A stretch of DNA of 64,000 bases from Hymenobacter volaticus. GTDB lineage: Bacteria; Bacteroidota; Bacteroidia; Cytophagales; Hymenobacteraceae. Where the stretch lies: NCBI RefSeq assembly GCF_022921055.1, contig NZ_CP095066.1:96592-160591 (forward strand), read 5' to 3'. Positions 31,215-40,738 of this stretch are shown piece by piece. A program made the position numbers and the translations under genes. Below the pieces are notes generated by a model. The model had not been told where the DNA came from. It worked only from the letters and a program-made list of their open reading frames with translations, and made no database searches. Position 1 is the first letter of the stretch; the number at the start of each line of letters is the position of its first letter.

Positions 31215-33076
31215 ATGCCCAACATCCTAGCCTCTTACTTGCGCGAGCTAGACGAACGACAAGCTGACGTTACCGAACACCATGAGATTACTTCCCATTT
31301 AGGAGGGCTGGCTCAGGAACTGGAAGCCGAGCAGCAGCTGGATTTAGCCCGCAATGCCCGAATTGAGCAGGAGGTGTTGGCTGCCAGCAAACGACTCGAC
31401 AGCGGCATAGGCTACCAGATTTCTCAGACCCATACTGCACCAGATGGCTCGACCCAGGAAGTAGGCTGGCCCGATACCAGCGCTTACGGTCCAGCTGAAT
31501 ATGAGTATCTGAAAAGCAGAATACAAGCTACAAGCAACCTATATTTACGGAGCGAGTACGGTCTATTTCTGTATTTGCGGAAGAAAGCGGGCCACCCTGA
31601 TCAGGTTGCCGCTTTGGTGCAAACATTGCTTCAACTTAGTACGCACTACTTTCTGCGCGACGACGCCGATCCTACCCTGCATTATACGCTTCACGCGGTA
31701 CAGGCACTGTCCCTTGCTTTTCGCATCGCCACCAGCCGCCAGCGCGACCCGGCTGTGGCAATCGTGCTGCCAGCAGTAGTTGATGCAATAATGGCTCACC
31801 ATGAGGCCTGGGACGCTACCCGCCGGGCCACTCCCATGTTGTTGGGTACGTTTACTACCCTAGTAGCTGAACAGCCTGCCCTCTTTCAACGCGATGGGTA
31901 TCTAGACGCCTTTTTGAAAAAAAACCGTCAGGACATCGACATACTTGGTCAACAATACCGGTACGGGGCTATGGAACTAGCTCAAGCCACAGCGCAGCTC
32001 GCCAAGCAAACCAAACGCGATGTGCGGCCTTGGCAGCAATTGGTGGCACAGCAGTACGAGTTATTGAGCCAAGAGGCAGATAATCAAGGTAATTCGACTG
32101 CTGTTACGTTTACCCAGCAGGCGTTACGACTGTACCAAGAGTTGAACGACTCTGATGCCGAGGCCCGTCTGCAACGGCAATACCAGGATTGGCGCACTAA
32201 GTTTGGGCTGGCTCAGGTCAGCACCCCTTTGCCCGCCGAAGAACAGCAGGTTCGTTTAGCTGCAATCATGGAGCATGTCGAGCAGGGCACACCGGCCGAT
32301 CTGCTAACGGTAATGACACTGACCCCCATGTTCCCCTCGTTGGCGGCCGTGCGGGCCTACGAGCAAACTACCTACAAATCGTTTCTCGACTCTTTGCCCA
32401 TCACCATTCAGGATAAGCTTGGCAACCCTGTGCAACAGTTTCACACGGAAGCCGAGAAGCAGGAGTTTCGGGTGTTACAAGCTTATGGACTCTTGGGCAA
32501 CTGGCTACTCAGTCCTTGGTGAAATTGATGCTGGAAGCGTACAAAGTCGACAAATTCTCTGCAGAAGGGGTGCTCCAGCACTTAGCCACCACTTGGATTG
32601 GGGAGCCCCGTCCCGTCAGGGAGCATGGGCGCGAAAGTAGTACGCAGCCACTGCGCTTGCTGATTCCTGGCGTCCGAGTGTTATTTAGCGAGTTGGATGC
32701 CTGGCGGACTGGCCGCGCCGAGGAGCCCAACTTTATTGCTGCCACCGATTCACTGGTTTTGAAAGTAGAGTACCTCCTACGCTACCTGTGCGACCTGCTT
32801 GGCATCCCCACATTTCGTCCCAAGCGAGATGGTGTCGTGCATGAAAAGTTACTAGATGAACTGCTGCGCGACTTAAGTGAGGACGGCCGCTTAGATGCGG
32901 ACGACCTATTTTATATTCGTTTCTATCTTCAGGAAAAAGTTGGTCAGAATTTGCGCAACCGCATTGCGCACGGTCTCATGGACGAAACCGAATATGGATT
33001 GGAAAACGCTTTTCTAGTGTTGACCATGATACTGAAGCTGGCTAACTACGAATTTCGCCCCTCCACCCATGCCTGA
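31215..33076 (+). CDS. DUF4209-like protein with HEPN-type motif, split by a frame break
   Basis: Two overlapping frames, 31215-32522 (435 residues) and 32516-33076, read as one protein of about 620 residues after adding one base near 32513 (SPW-stop becomes S-x-LVKLMLEAY). The N-terminal part is helical and unrecognised. The C-terminal part (DSLVLKVEYLLRYLCDLLGI to NLRNRIAHGLMDETEYG) matches DUF4209, with the RNRIAH motif (Rx4H) of HEPN ribonucleases. A HEPN toxin-like RNase role in conflict is plausible. The gene overlaps the next start by 8 bases. Alternatively these are two coupled genes. Confidence 0.6.
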
Positions 33077-33626
33077 TACCTTAATCCCTACTCGCCGCCA
33101 TTCATTGGCCGCACCCCTTACGGCCTTGAACGTTGAGCAGGCCGAGCGACTGTCGGCTTCCATCTGGCATGATTCGATGGTGGCAGATGCCGCTTTGTAC
33201 CAGGCTACAGCTTACCACGCCCCTCGCACCGTGGTGTCGCAGGCAGTAAGCGCATTTGTTCGCCCCACTACCTTACTGGCACGAGTAGCTCACACGCTGC
33301 GCAGCTTCTTGACGCTGCCCGCTGACTGGGATTCTTATGGTGCGCAGTCCGTGCAGCCTGCCGCCGTGGAAGAGGCGTTAGCGTTGTTGCAAGATGCCGA
33401 CTTCCTTCAGCTTATGCCCGCACAGCAGCCACGGTTGGCGGCGTATCCGCTCAGCCACGGGGGCATACAGTTCGATTTAAACGGAGGCCGCTGGCCGCTG
33501 GAAATTGAAATCAGCCCAGACGGCCAAGTTGAGTTTACAATCTTCGGCCCGGCCAACGAAGTGCTCTGGGAAACCAACCAGTTACGAGAGGCCATCAACT
33601 GGTCCGCTATTTTTAACGAGGAGTAG
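33069..33626 (+). CDS. Hypothetical protein with LPADWDSYGA motif
   Basis: A protein of 185 residues. The central motif LPADWDSYGAQSVQPAAVEE and the C-terminal segment GGIQFDLNGGRWPLEIEISP recall a widespread bacterial family of unknown function, in which a DWDSYGA-type protein is followed by a small partner gene. Its start overlaps the stop of the DUF4209 gene (ATGCCTGA), so translation is probably coupled. The next gene starts 9 bases later. Function is unknown. Confidence 0.65.
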   Translation: MPDTLIPTRRHSLAAPLTALNVEQAERLSASIWHDSMVADAALYQATAYHAPRTVVSQAVSAFVRPTTLLARVAHTLRSFLTLPADWDSYGAQSVQPAAVEEALALLQDADFLQLMPAQQPRLAAYPLSHGGIQFDLNGGRWPLEIEISPDGQVEFTIFGPANEVLWETNQLREAINWSAIFNEE

Positions 33627-33635
33627 GCACCTACA

Positions 33636-34123
33636 ATGCCCGAAATAATTACTGCTGCCGATGAATTGATTCGGCGTATTCCTTTGCAGCCTTCCCATGT
33701 TGAGTTGGATGCAGTCGGCAACTTTGTTCTCGATGCTCAGAACCGCCCGCAGCTAACCAGTGCCATTTTCAAATACAAGCCTACCCATGCGTTAGACGGA
33801 GTTTCCGTGGATATTTTGCGGGTGTGGGTCGGGTTACTTGGCAGCGAAGCGCAGAGCCTAGACAGGGCTGTTTTCAGCCAGCGAACCAGGGAGGCGGCTT
33901 CTTTATGGCGGGAGTGCTGCCTGCTGCCAAGCCCACAGAGTATAGCTTGGAGAGTGTGCCGGATGCCCTGGCGGCCACTGCCACAGAACCAGAAAATCCC
34001 GCCCACGCCCTCATTTTGGGTAATGTCGACAAAACCACCGCGCGTAATCTAGCCGATGCGTGCCGACTGGCCCATCGCCTGCCTGCAGGGCACGTGCAGC
34101 AGTGGCCCGCAGGCAGGCAGTAG
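33636..34123 (+). CDS. Hypothetical partner protein with NPAHALI motif, frameshifted
   Basis: About 162 residues when repaired. It begins MPEIITAADELIRRIPLQPS and has SVDILRVWVG. Near 33890 the frame is lost. One added base continues as GGFFMAGVLPAAKPTEYSLE, then ENPAHALILGNVDKTTARNL, and stops at 34123. The SVD and NPAHALI segments are typical of the partner of DWDSYGA-type genes (recollection, not searched). It closes a three-gene unit with the DUF4209-like gene. Function is unknown. Confidence 0.55.
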
Positions 34124-34762
34124 CATTTGAAAGCAGGTTAGGCAATGCTTATAAGAGTGCGCGACAATCCAAAAGCAATGCAATCAGCGTCTTAAAAGCA
34201 AGCTAAACCTTTATTTCTCCTATTGTCCTTCCAATAGCTACGCCACTGCCGCGCACTAATCCTCGAATAACTGTATATTATACACTAGGATTCGGACAAA
34301 CACTCTTTGCTCTCTAACCTGCGCGAGTCAGGCAGTCCGGAGCAGGACGCTCACTGTGTGGCTAAGCTCTTTATTAGCACGAAAATTTGACGACTTACCT
34401 ACATTAGTGGCAACTAGTATTATCATATCTATGTGTATCTGCCTAAAGTTTCTTTTACTAAGTCGAGAGAATGAGTCAGACTAGCTGCCTGTGCCTTATG
34501 CCCTAAGGCCGACGGGTGCAAGGCTGAACTTTACTGTTCCCAGCCTGACCGTGAATACCAGCGGCTCGCGGTAGCTGGGCACTAAGTGGTACAGATAAGC
34601 TACCATTAAGCAATATGATATCTGTCGTGTCAACTATTAATTTATCTAACTAATCGTCGGTGTTCTGCTACCTAAGCCTGACGTTTTCCCGCTATTTTTA
34701 ACGAGTTAAGTGTGGTGCCTTGCTCTCTCTATCATTTCTATTGCATTTTGCTTACATCCTAA
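34124..34762. other. AT-richer intergenic spacer between two accessory units
   Basis: About 640 bases of lower GC than the flanks, with no supported gene. It separates the DUF4209 unit from the SMC operon and presumably carries the operon promoter. Confidence 0.4.
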
Positions 34763-35002
34763 ATGTCTGCTTCATATAATACCTATAATACCCCGCCGGA
34801 CGCAAACTCAGAACTAGCCGCCCGGATCGTAGCTGCCATGGGAGTGGCAGGCCTTATAGGAACCGCCGACGAAGCGGAAATAATGGCCATGCTGACCACG
34901 AAACCGGCAAAAACCGGCGAATGGCGGGCCTTGCTTGAAAAACAGCTCAATGCTTTCCCTACCATCTCCAGCAGTCATGCCTCACCGGATCAAGGAGCTT
35001 AA
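34763..35002 (+). CDS. Small protein at head of SMC-protease-MBL operon
   Basis: A protein of 79 residues, not recognised. The N-terminus is polar (MSASYNTYNTPPDANSE), followed by a helical region (LAARIVAAMGVAGLIG and WRALLEKQLNAF). It overlaps the following SMC-like gene by 26 bases, so the two are probably translationally coupled and the products may form a complex. It does not look like a ubiquitin-like modifier: it lacks a C-terminal Gly-Gly and ends HASPDQGA. Confidence 0.65.
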   Translation: MSASYNTYNTPPDANSELAARIVAAMGVAGLIGTADEAEIMAMLTTKPAKTGEWRALLEKQLNAFPTISSSHASPDQGA

Positions 35003-37346
35003 GCTTACACATTTCCGGGGCGCCACCCGGCCCGTCACGGTACAGTTTGACCCCAATAAGCGAATTGTCGTCATCTTCGGGGAGAACGGTACCGGCAAAT
35101 CCACGCTCGTAGACGCCATCGACGCCGTGGGCAACGCCTCGTTTGGCTCCCTGGACCGGGAAGGGGTGCGGCCCAATCCGCATAAGTACGTTTCTTCCGT
35201 CAACCAGACCGTTAAAACCTTAGAGGTCGAGCTAACGACGGCCGTCGGCCATCGGTGGAAGGCCACGATCAGCGGCAAAAACGTGTCGGTAACGCCTGTC
35301 GCCCCCGATGGTATTTTGCCGGGGGTGCTCGTGTTACGGCGGCGGGAGCTTCTGAAACTCATCGAGACCCAACCTGCCAAGCGCTACGAAGCCATCAAAA
35401 GCTTCATCGACGTGGCCGAAGTGGACAAAGCGGAGGCCGCGCTGCGCAATGATATGAACGCAGCGGAGAAACAGCTCACCAGCGCTAACGCCGCCCGTGA
35501 GCAGGCTGAAAAATCCTTGCGGGTCATGTGGGAGCAGGAAAAACAGCCCGATGAAATCGCAGCCGAGCCGATAGCCTGGGCCGACCAGCGGCGAGCGGAA
35601 AACGTGGCCGTGCTTGAGCAGCAGGCCCAGCAGATGGCCAGCCTGCTGGCGACGGCCCAGTCCTTGACCGACGCGGTGGGCGCCTGGCACCGGGCCCACG
35701 ACGCCCGCCGCTCTTGGGCCGACCAACTGCAGCATGCCGAAGCGGAGCTGGCCGCTAGCAGCCAGAGCGAAGACACCCTCCGGGCGGAGCTGATTCGGCT
35801 CCTCAATACGGCTAAGGCGTACCTGGCTTCCCCAGCCGCCCCCACCAGTTGTCCGTTGTGCGCCAGTGCCGTGCAGGCCGATTCGCTCCGGGAGCACGTA
35901 GAAGCGCAATTGCAGGCCTTGCAGCACGTCGATGCACTACTGCGCGAAGTCGCCAGCCGACAGGCGGAGCACAAGCACGCAGAGGGCGAATGCGTGCTTT
36001 GCAACCGCCAGGTAAGTAGACAGTTGCAGCAGCTCGTGTCGCAGGTCGCCGAGCAGGGGCCCATCGAGGTTCGTGCTCTGGGTATTGATTGGGCGCAACT
36101 GCAGCGGGACCTAGCCTCGAACGACGCCGGCGACACCCTCACGGAGCAAGCGGCCGCCGTGGCGCAGCAGTTAGAAGAAGCCCGGCCCACAATTCAGCAG
36201 GCGCTGGAGTCGCTGCGCCAACGCCTTACTTTGCGCGAGAACATCCTGGCGCAAGCTAGCTTGCTGAAAGACAGCACCGAGCAAGCTGCGGCGCTGGGCC
36301 GCGTGGTCGAGCGGTTAACGCGAGCGTGTCAGTTGGTCGTTGATACCCGCCGCGAATTTGTGCAGACCATTCTGGACGGCATCATCGAGGAGGTGAACCG
36401 GTTGTTCGCCGTGATCCACCCGGACGAGAAAATTGGCCTGCATCGCCTGGAGATGGACGAAGTGAAACGCACCTCGCTGGAGCAGCACGCGCGCTTCCAG
36501 GATGCCGCAGAAGTCATTCCCCAGGCCTACTTCAGCGAGTCTCACTTGGACACCTTTGGCTTCTGCCTGTGGCTGGCCCTGGCCAAGCGGCTCACCCCCA
36601 GCCGCCTCGTGCTGGTGCTCGACGACGTGTTCACGTCGGTCGACACGCCGCACTTCCAGCGCATTTCCAATCTACTAGCGGACGAAGCTCAGCACTTTCA
36701 GCAACTCATCATTGCCACGCACAATCGGCGCTGGCAGGAGATTTATAAACATAACAGCGCCGGCGTACACCTCCTCAAGCTGGAGGAATGGACGCTCAGC
36801 CGCGGCTTGCGGCCCTACGAAGACCATACCCTGCTGGCCGAGCTGGCCACCACGCTCGCATCCGAACCGTTCAACCGGCAGGCCGTGGCCTCGCAGGCCG
36901 GCATCATCCTGGAAAACCTACTAGACAACGTGGCGCTGGTCTACGGCTGCCGCCTGCCCCGTAAACACGGCAACTCCTACACGTTGGGTGAGCTGCTGAT
37001 CAGCACCCGGAAGCTATTGCAGAAAGCCGTCGTTCGGCGCCTCGACCGCGACGCGCACGGCCACCCGTTGCTGCCCAACCAGTGGTCCGTGTTGCCGTTG
37101 GCGGACTTGTTCCAGACCATTGACGGCCTAACCTTTATCCGCAACGAGGTCGGGGCACACTTTAACTCGGCCGGCGCGGACACGTCGGACCGCGACATCC
37201 GTACCTTTGGCGAAGCGGTACTGGCCTTCGCGCAGCGGCTGGCGTGCCCGACGTGCGGGCACATGCCGCAGAAAGAAAAAGACGACCACCGCAGCTGCCG
37301 CTGTCCTAAGCATCAGACGCAACTGCGCCCGCTTACTTGGCGCTAA
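34977..37346 (+). CDS. SMC/Rad50-like AAA ATPase with CxxC pairs and HEPN-like C-terminal region
   Basis: A protein of 789 residues. Walker A GENGTGKS lies at 35-42; long coiled-coil arms follow, with a first CxxC (CPLC at 292-295) and a second (CVLC, about 339-342). These could form a zinc-hook-like turn. Walker B LVLVLDDVF is near 543-551, followed by D-loop and switch His (IIATHNR). The C-terminal ~200 residues are helical with FIRNEVGAHFN (RNxxxxH, HEPN-like) and end in a Cys-rich finger (CPTCGHMP, CRCPKHQ). The layout recalls RloC-type ATPase-nucleases of phage defence. It is cotranscribed with the small gene and the peptidase gene 15 bases downstream. Confidence 0.8.
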   Translation: MPHRIKELKLTHFRGATRPVTVQFDPNKRIVVIFGENGTGKSTLVDAIDAVGNASFGSLDREGVRPNPHKYVSSVNQTVKTLEVELTTAVGHRWKATISGKNVSVTPVAPDGILPGVLVLRRRELLKLIETQPAKRYEAIKSFIDVAEVDKAEAALRNDMNAAEKQLTSANAAREQAEKSLRVMWEQEKQPDEIAAEPIAWADQRRAENVAVLEQQAQQMASLLATAQSLTDAVGAWHRAHDARRSWADQLQHAEAELAASSQSEDTLRAELIRLLNTAKAYLASPAAPTSCPLCASAVQADSLREHVEAQLQALQHVDALLREVASRQAEHKHAEGECVLCNRQVSRQLQQLVSQVAEQGPIEVRALGIDWAQLQRDLASNDAGDTLTEQAAAVAQQLEEARPTIQQALESLRQRLTLRENILAQASLLKDSTEQAAALGRVVERLTRACQLVVDTRREFVQTILDGIIEEVNRLFAVIHPDEKIGLHRLEMDEVKRTSLEQHARFQDAAEVIPQAYFSESHLDTFGFCLWLALAKRLTPSRLVLVLDDVFTSVDTPHFQRISNLLADEAQHFQQLIIATHNRRWQEIYKHNSAGVHLLKLEEWTLSRGLRPYEDHTLLAELATTLASEPFNRQAVASQAGIILENLLDNVALVYGCRLPRKHGNSYTLGELLISTRKLLQKAVVRRLDRDAHGHPLLPNQWSVLPLADLFQTIDGLTFIRNEVGAHFNSAGADTSDRDIRTFGEAVLAFAQRLACPTCGHMPQKEKDDHRSCRCPKHQTQLRPLTWR

Positions 37347-37361
37347 CCCCCTTCAGTTCGT

Positions 37362-39290
37362 ATGGCTTATTATCCTGTTCCGCCCAAGCGTCGCCTCCGC
37401 GTGTTTGCGTTTGACCCGAGCCTGACCACGCAGTTGGACACCGTCGCCATCAACCAGCTCACGCTGGCTGTGCCGTGGGAAGCCGTGGAGCCGGGGCCGG
37501 TGGGGGAGTACCTAGAAATCGTGGACGTCGACCCCGCGTCGGGCGCGGCGTATCCCCCCGTGGACCTGAACGACCCGTACTTGCTTGCTCAGGACGGGCT
37601 GGCGCCCGCTGAAGGCGATCCGCGCTTTCACCAGCAGATGCTCTACGCGGTGGCAATGCTGACCATCCAGCGGTTCGAGGAGGCGCTTGGCCGGCGGGTG
37701 CTCTGGTCGGTACCCCGGCACGCCCAGGCAGGACTCGACCGGTGGCAGTACGTGCAGCGGCTGCGCATCTACCCCCATGCGTTGCGGGAAGCGAACGCCT
37801 ACTACAGCCCCGAAAAGAAAGCGTTGTTGTTTGGCTATTTCAACGCCAGGCCTCAGCAGTCGGCCCTGGCCATGCCGGGCGGCTTGGTCTTCACGTGCCT
37901 CTCGCACGACGTCATTGCCCACGAGGTGACCCACGCGCTGCTCGACGGCATGCATCGGCGCTTCGCCGAGCCGAGCAACCCGGACGTGCTGGCGTTTCAC
38001 GAGGCCTTTGCCGACTTGGTCGCACTGCTACAGCATTTTTCTTACCCGGAAGTGCTGCGCCACCAGCTGGCGCGCACGCGCGGGGACTTGGCCAGCCAAA
38101 ATCTGCTCGGCGAGCTGGCCCAGGAGTTCGGCCAGGCCATCGGCTCGCATGGGGCGTTGCGGGACGCGCTAGGCCGGCGCGACCCGCACACGAACACCTG
38201 GCAGCCGGTCGAGCCCGATCCGACCGCGCTCAGCCGCACCAGCGAGCCGCACGCCCGGGGCAGCATTCTGGTATCCGCTGTGTTTGGCGCGTTCCTGCAC
38301 ATCTACCAGACCCGCACCGCCGACTTGTTGCGCATCGCCACGGCCGGCACGGGTATCCTGCCCGCCGGGGCGCTCCACCCCGACTTGATCAACCGCCTCG
38401 CGCAGGAAGCGGCCAGCGCGGCCCGGCACGTGCTGCGCATGTGCATCCGGGCGTTGGACTACTGCCCGCCGGTGGACCTGACCTTTGGGGACTACCTGCG
38501 GGCCCTCGTCACGGCGGACCGCGACGTGGTGGCTGACGATACGCTTTACTACCGCGTGGCCCTGATCGAGTCATTTCGGCGTTGGGGCATTTACCCCGAA
38601 GGCGTGCGCAATCTTTCGGAAGAAAGCCTGCTCTGGCAACCGCCCACGGCCGCCGAGGCCGCAGCGCTGACCGAGGCGCTGGGCGATGCTGCCGTGCTGC
38701 GGGGGCTTTGCCCGGACTGGGGGTTGTCCTCGAACCGACGGGCCGTGTTCGAGCAGGCGGAGAAAAATCAGGAAAAGCTACAGAGCGGCCTCTTCACGCC
38801 CCCACATCCGGCCGCTGTGCGGGCACTGGGGCTGACCATTGGTCCCGACGTGCCGGGCTCGTTCTTTGCCAGCCGAACATTTACCGATTACCCTACCATT
38901 GAGATTCACGCGGTGCGCCCGGCCCGGCGCATCGGCCCGGGCGGGGAGGTGCGCACCGACCTAGTCATCGTCGCGTCCCAGCGCCGGCGCGGCTATTTCG
39001 ACCCGGCCATCCAGCACTCCGTGGACCACGGCCAGCAAGCGCCGCCGCCGGCCGACTTTATCTTCCGCGGCGGCTGCACCCTGCTGGTGGATCTGGATTC
39101 CGGGGCCGTGCGCTACATCATCCGCAAAGACGTGATCAGCGAGCCGCGCCTGGCGCAGCAGCGCCAGTACCTGCACCAGCAGTGGCTGCCGGCCATGCGC
39201 GGCACGTATTTCGGAAGCCGCGGCGACGGGAAAGAAGAAGGCTTGGCCGAACCATTTGCCATGCTGCATCGCCACGGAGCACATTCTTAA
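37362..39290 (+). CDS. Gluzincin-type metallopeptidase
   Basis: A protein of 642 residues. The zinc site HEVTH lies at 187-191 and the third ligand is probably Glu214 in FHEAFADLVALL, a thermolysin-like (M4/gluzincin) arrangement. Further conserved-looking segments are SEPHARGSILVSAVFGAFLH and ALDYCPPVDLTFGDYLRAL. There is no signal peptide, so it should act in the cytoplasm, which is unusual for this clan. A C-terminal domain of about 200 residues is unrecognised. Its position between the SMC-like ATPase and a metallo-beta-lactamase suggests a regulated effector or processing protease in a conflict system (inference). Confidence 0.78.
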   Translation: MAYYPVPPKRRLRVFAFDPSLTTQLDTVAINQLTLAVPWEAVEPGPVGEYLEIVDVDPASGAAYPPVDLNDPYLLAQDGLAPAEGDPRFHQQMLYAVAMLTIQRFEEALGRRVLWSVPRHAQAGLDRWQYVQRLRIYPHALREANAYYSPEKKALLFGYFNARPQQSALAMPGGLVFTCLSHDVIAHEVTHALLDGMHRRFAEPSNPDVLAFHEAFADLVALLQHFSYPEVLRHQLARTRGDLASQNLLGELAQEFGQAIGSHGALRDALGRRDPHTNTWQPVEPDPTALSRTSEPHARGSILVSAVFGAFLHIYQTRTADLLRIATAGTGILPAGALHPDLINRLAQEAASAARHVLRMCIRALDYCPPVDLTFGDYLRALVTADRDVVADDTLYYRVALIESFRRWGIYPEGVRNLSEESLLWQPPTAAEAAALTEALGDAAVLRGLCPDWGLSSNRRAVFEQAEKNQEKLQSGLFTPPHPAAVRALGLTIGPDVPGSFFASRTFTDYPTIEIHAVRPARRIGPGGEVRTDLVIVASQRRRGYFDPAIQHSVDHGQQAPPPADFIFRGGCTLLVDLDSGAVRYIIRKDVISEPRLAQQRQYLHQQWLPAMRGTYFGSRGDGKEEGLAEPFAMLHRHGAHS

Positions 39291-39296
39291 GAAGCT

Positions 39297-40724
39297 ATGC
39301 TACAGCTAGTACCTCCGCCTGCGGGCGTCACCATCCGCATGTACCGATCTGGTGGCTTAGGCGACTGCTTTCTGCTGGCCTTTGCTGGCCCGGCCGCCAC
39401 GCCCTGCTACGTGCTGATTGATTGCGGCGTGTTTTACAGAACCCCCGGTGCTGAGCCCCGCATGCAGCGCATCGCCGCTGACATCGAGGCGGCCACCGGC
39501 GGCCGCGTGGACGTTCTGGTCGCCACGCACGAGCACTGGGACCACCTCTCAGGGTTCAGCTTTGCCCAGGACGTGTTTAAGCGCCTGCACGTCAGCGAGG
39601 TGTGGGTAGCCTGGACGGAAGACCCGCAGCATCCGCTGGCCCGCCAGTTGCAGCAACGCCACCAGCAGGCGCTGACGGCTCTGGCAGCCGCCACGCAGCG
39701 CCTGCAGGCGGCAAACGATCCACGGGCGGCGGACCTGCAACAGATGCTGGCCTTTCACGGCCCCTTCGCGGCCGATGCCGCCGCCAGCACTCGCGAACAA
39801 CTGCAGTTTGTGCAGACGCTGGGGCCGGTCCGCTATTGCCGACCGGGCCAGCCGCCGCTTTCCCTACCCACGGCGTCGGGCGTAAAAGCCTATGTGCTGG
39901 GGCCGCCCGAAGACGAAACCCTGCTCAAACGCTCCAACCCGCGGCGCGGCCAGGTGTACGAACAGCCGAAGCCCTTTGGCGCGGCCGACACACACGGCGG
40001 GGCGCAACCCGGTAGCTTCTACGCCGCGGCGCTGGCTGGGCCGTCGGCGGTGGACGCGCCGTTCAACCTGCCCTTCGTGCTGCCCTTAGCGGAACTGGCC
40101 GATCCGACCAGCCAGCCCGCGCACGCGGAGTTCTTCCGCACTCGGTACGGCTTTACCAACGCGCCAGGCAGTGCCGCCTGGCGGCGCATCGACCAAGACT
40201 GGCTGGGAGTTGCCGAGCACCTGGCGCTGGACATGGACGACGACACCAACAACACCAGCTTGGTACTTGCGTTTGAACTGCCCGATGGCCGGGTCCTGCT
40301 GTTTCCAGGAGATGCACAGGCTGGCAACTGGCTGTCCTGGGCCTCGGTGCAGTGGCAAGCCAAGGAGCAAGTCATCACCGGGCAGGATCTACTGCGGCGG
40401 GTGGCCGTGTACAAAGTAGGCCACCACGGCAGCCACAACGCCACCCTGGCGGCGCAGGGCTTGGAGCTCATGGAGCGCGACGACCTGATTGCCCTGCTGC
40501 CCGTGGACGAAGCCCAGGCCAAGCAGAAGAACTGGAAAATGCCCTTTGGTCCGTTGTATGAGCGCCTACAGGCCAAAACCGGCGGCCGCGTGGTGCGCGC
40601 GGACGCGGGCATACCCGACCGGCCGATAGGTGTTGCGGATAGCCGGTGGCAGCAGTTCCTGAGCCAGGTGCGGGCCGATGCCAGTGCAGAGCAGTTATGG
40701 GTGGAGGTGGACATTCTGGCCTGA
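39297..40724 (+). CDS. ComEC-like metallo-beta-lactamase fold hydrolase (MBL-1)
   Basis: A protein of 475 residues. The metal-binding signature is THEHWDHLSG (His78, His80, Asp82, His83). Later motifs are NNTSLVLAF, LFPGDAQ and VGHHGSHNATL, the arrangement of the ComEC/Rec2-type MBL domain. There are no membrane helices, so it is a soluble enzyme that may cleave nucleic acid or another phosphoester. An insertion of about 200 residues sits between the first motif and the NNTS strand. It starts 6 bases after the peptidase gene and ends the plus-strand operon. Confidence 0.85.
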   Translation: MLQLVPPPAGVTIRMYRSGGLGDCFLLAFAGPAATPCYVLIDCGVFYRTPGAEPRMQRIAADIEAATGGRVDVLVATHEHWDHLSGFSFAQDVFKRLHVSEVWVAWTEDPQHPLARQLQQRHQQALTALAAATQRLQAANDPRAADLQQMLAFHGPFAADAAASTREQLQFVQTLGPVRYCRPGQPPLSLPTASGVKAYVLGPPEDETLLKRSNPRRGQVYEQPKPFGAADTHGGAQPGSFYAAALAGPSAVDAPFNLPFVLPLAELADPTSQPAHAEFFRTRYGFTNAPGSAAWRRIDQDWLGVAEHLALDMDDDTNNTSLVLAFELPDGRVLLFPGDAQAGNWLSWASVQWQAKEQVITGQDLLRRVAVYKVGHHGSHNATLAAQGLELMERDDLIALLPVDEAQAKQKNWKMPFGPLYERLQAKTGGRVVRADAGIPDRPIGVADSRWQQFLSQVRADASAEQLWVEVDILA

Positions 40725-40738
40725 CGCTGCTTACTTTG

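Noticed and set aside
34763..35002. Small operon-leading protein as a ubiquitin-like modifier
   Set aside because: It is helical, lacks a beta-grasp pattern and has no C-terminal Gly-Gly.
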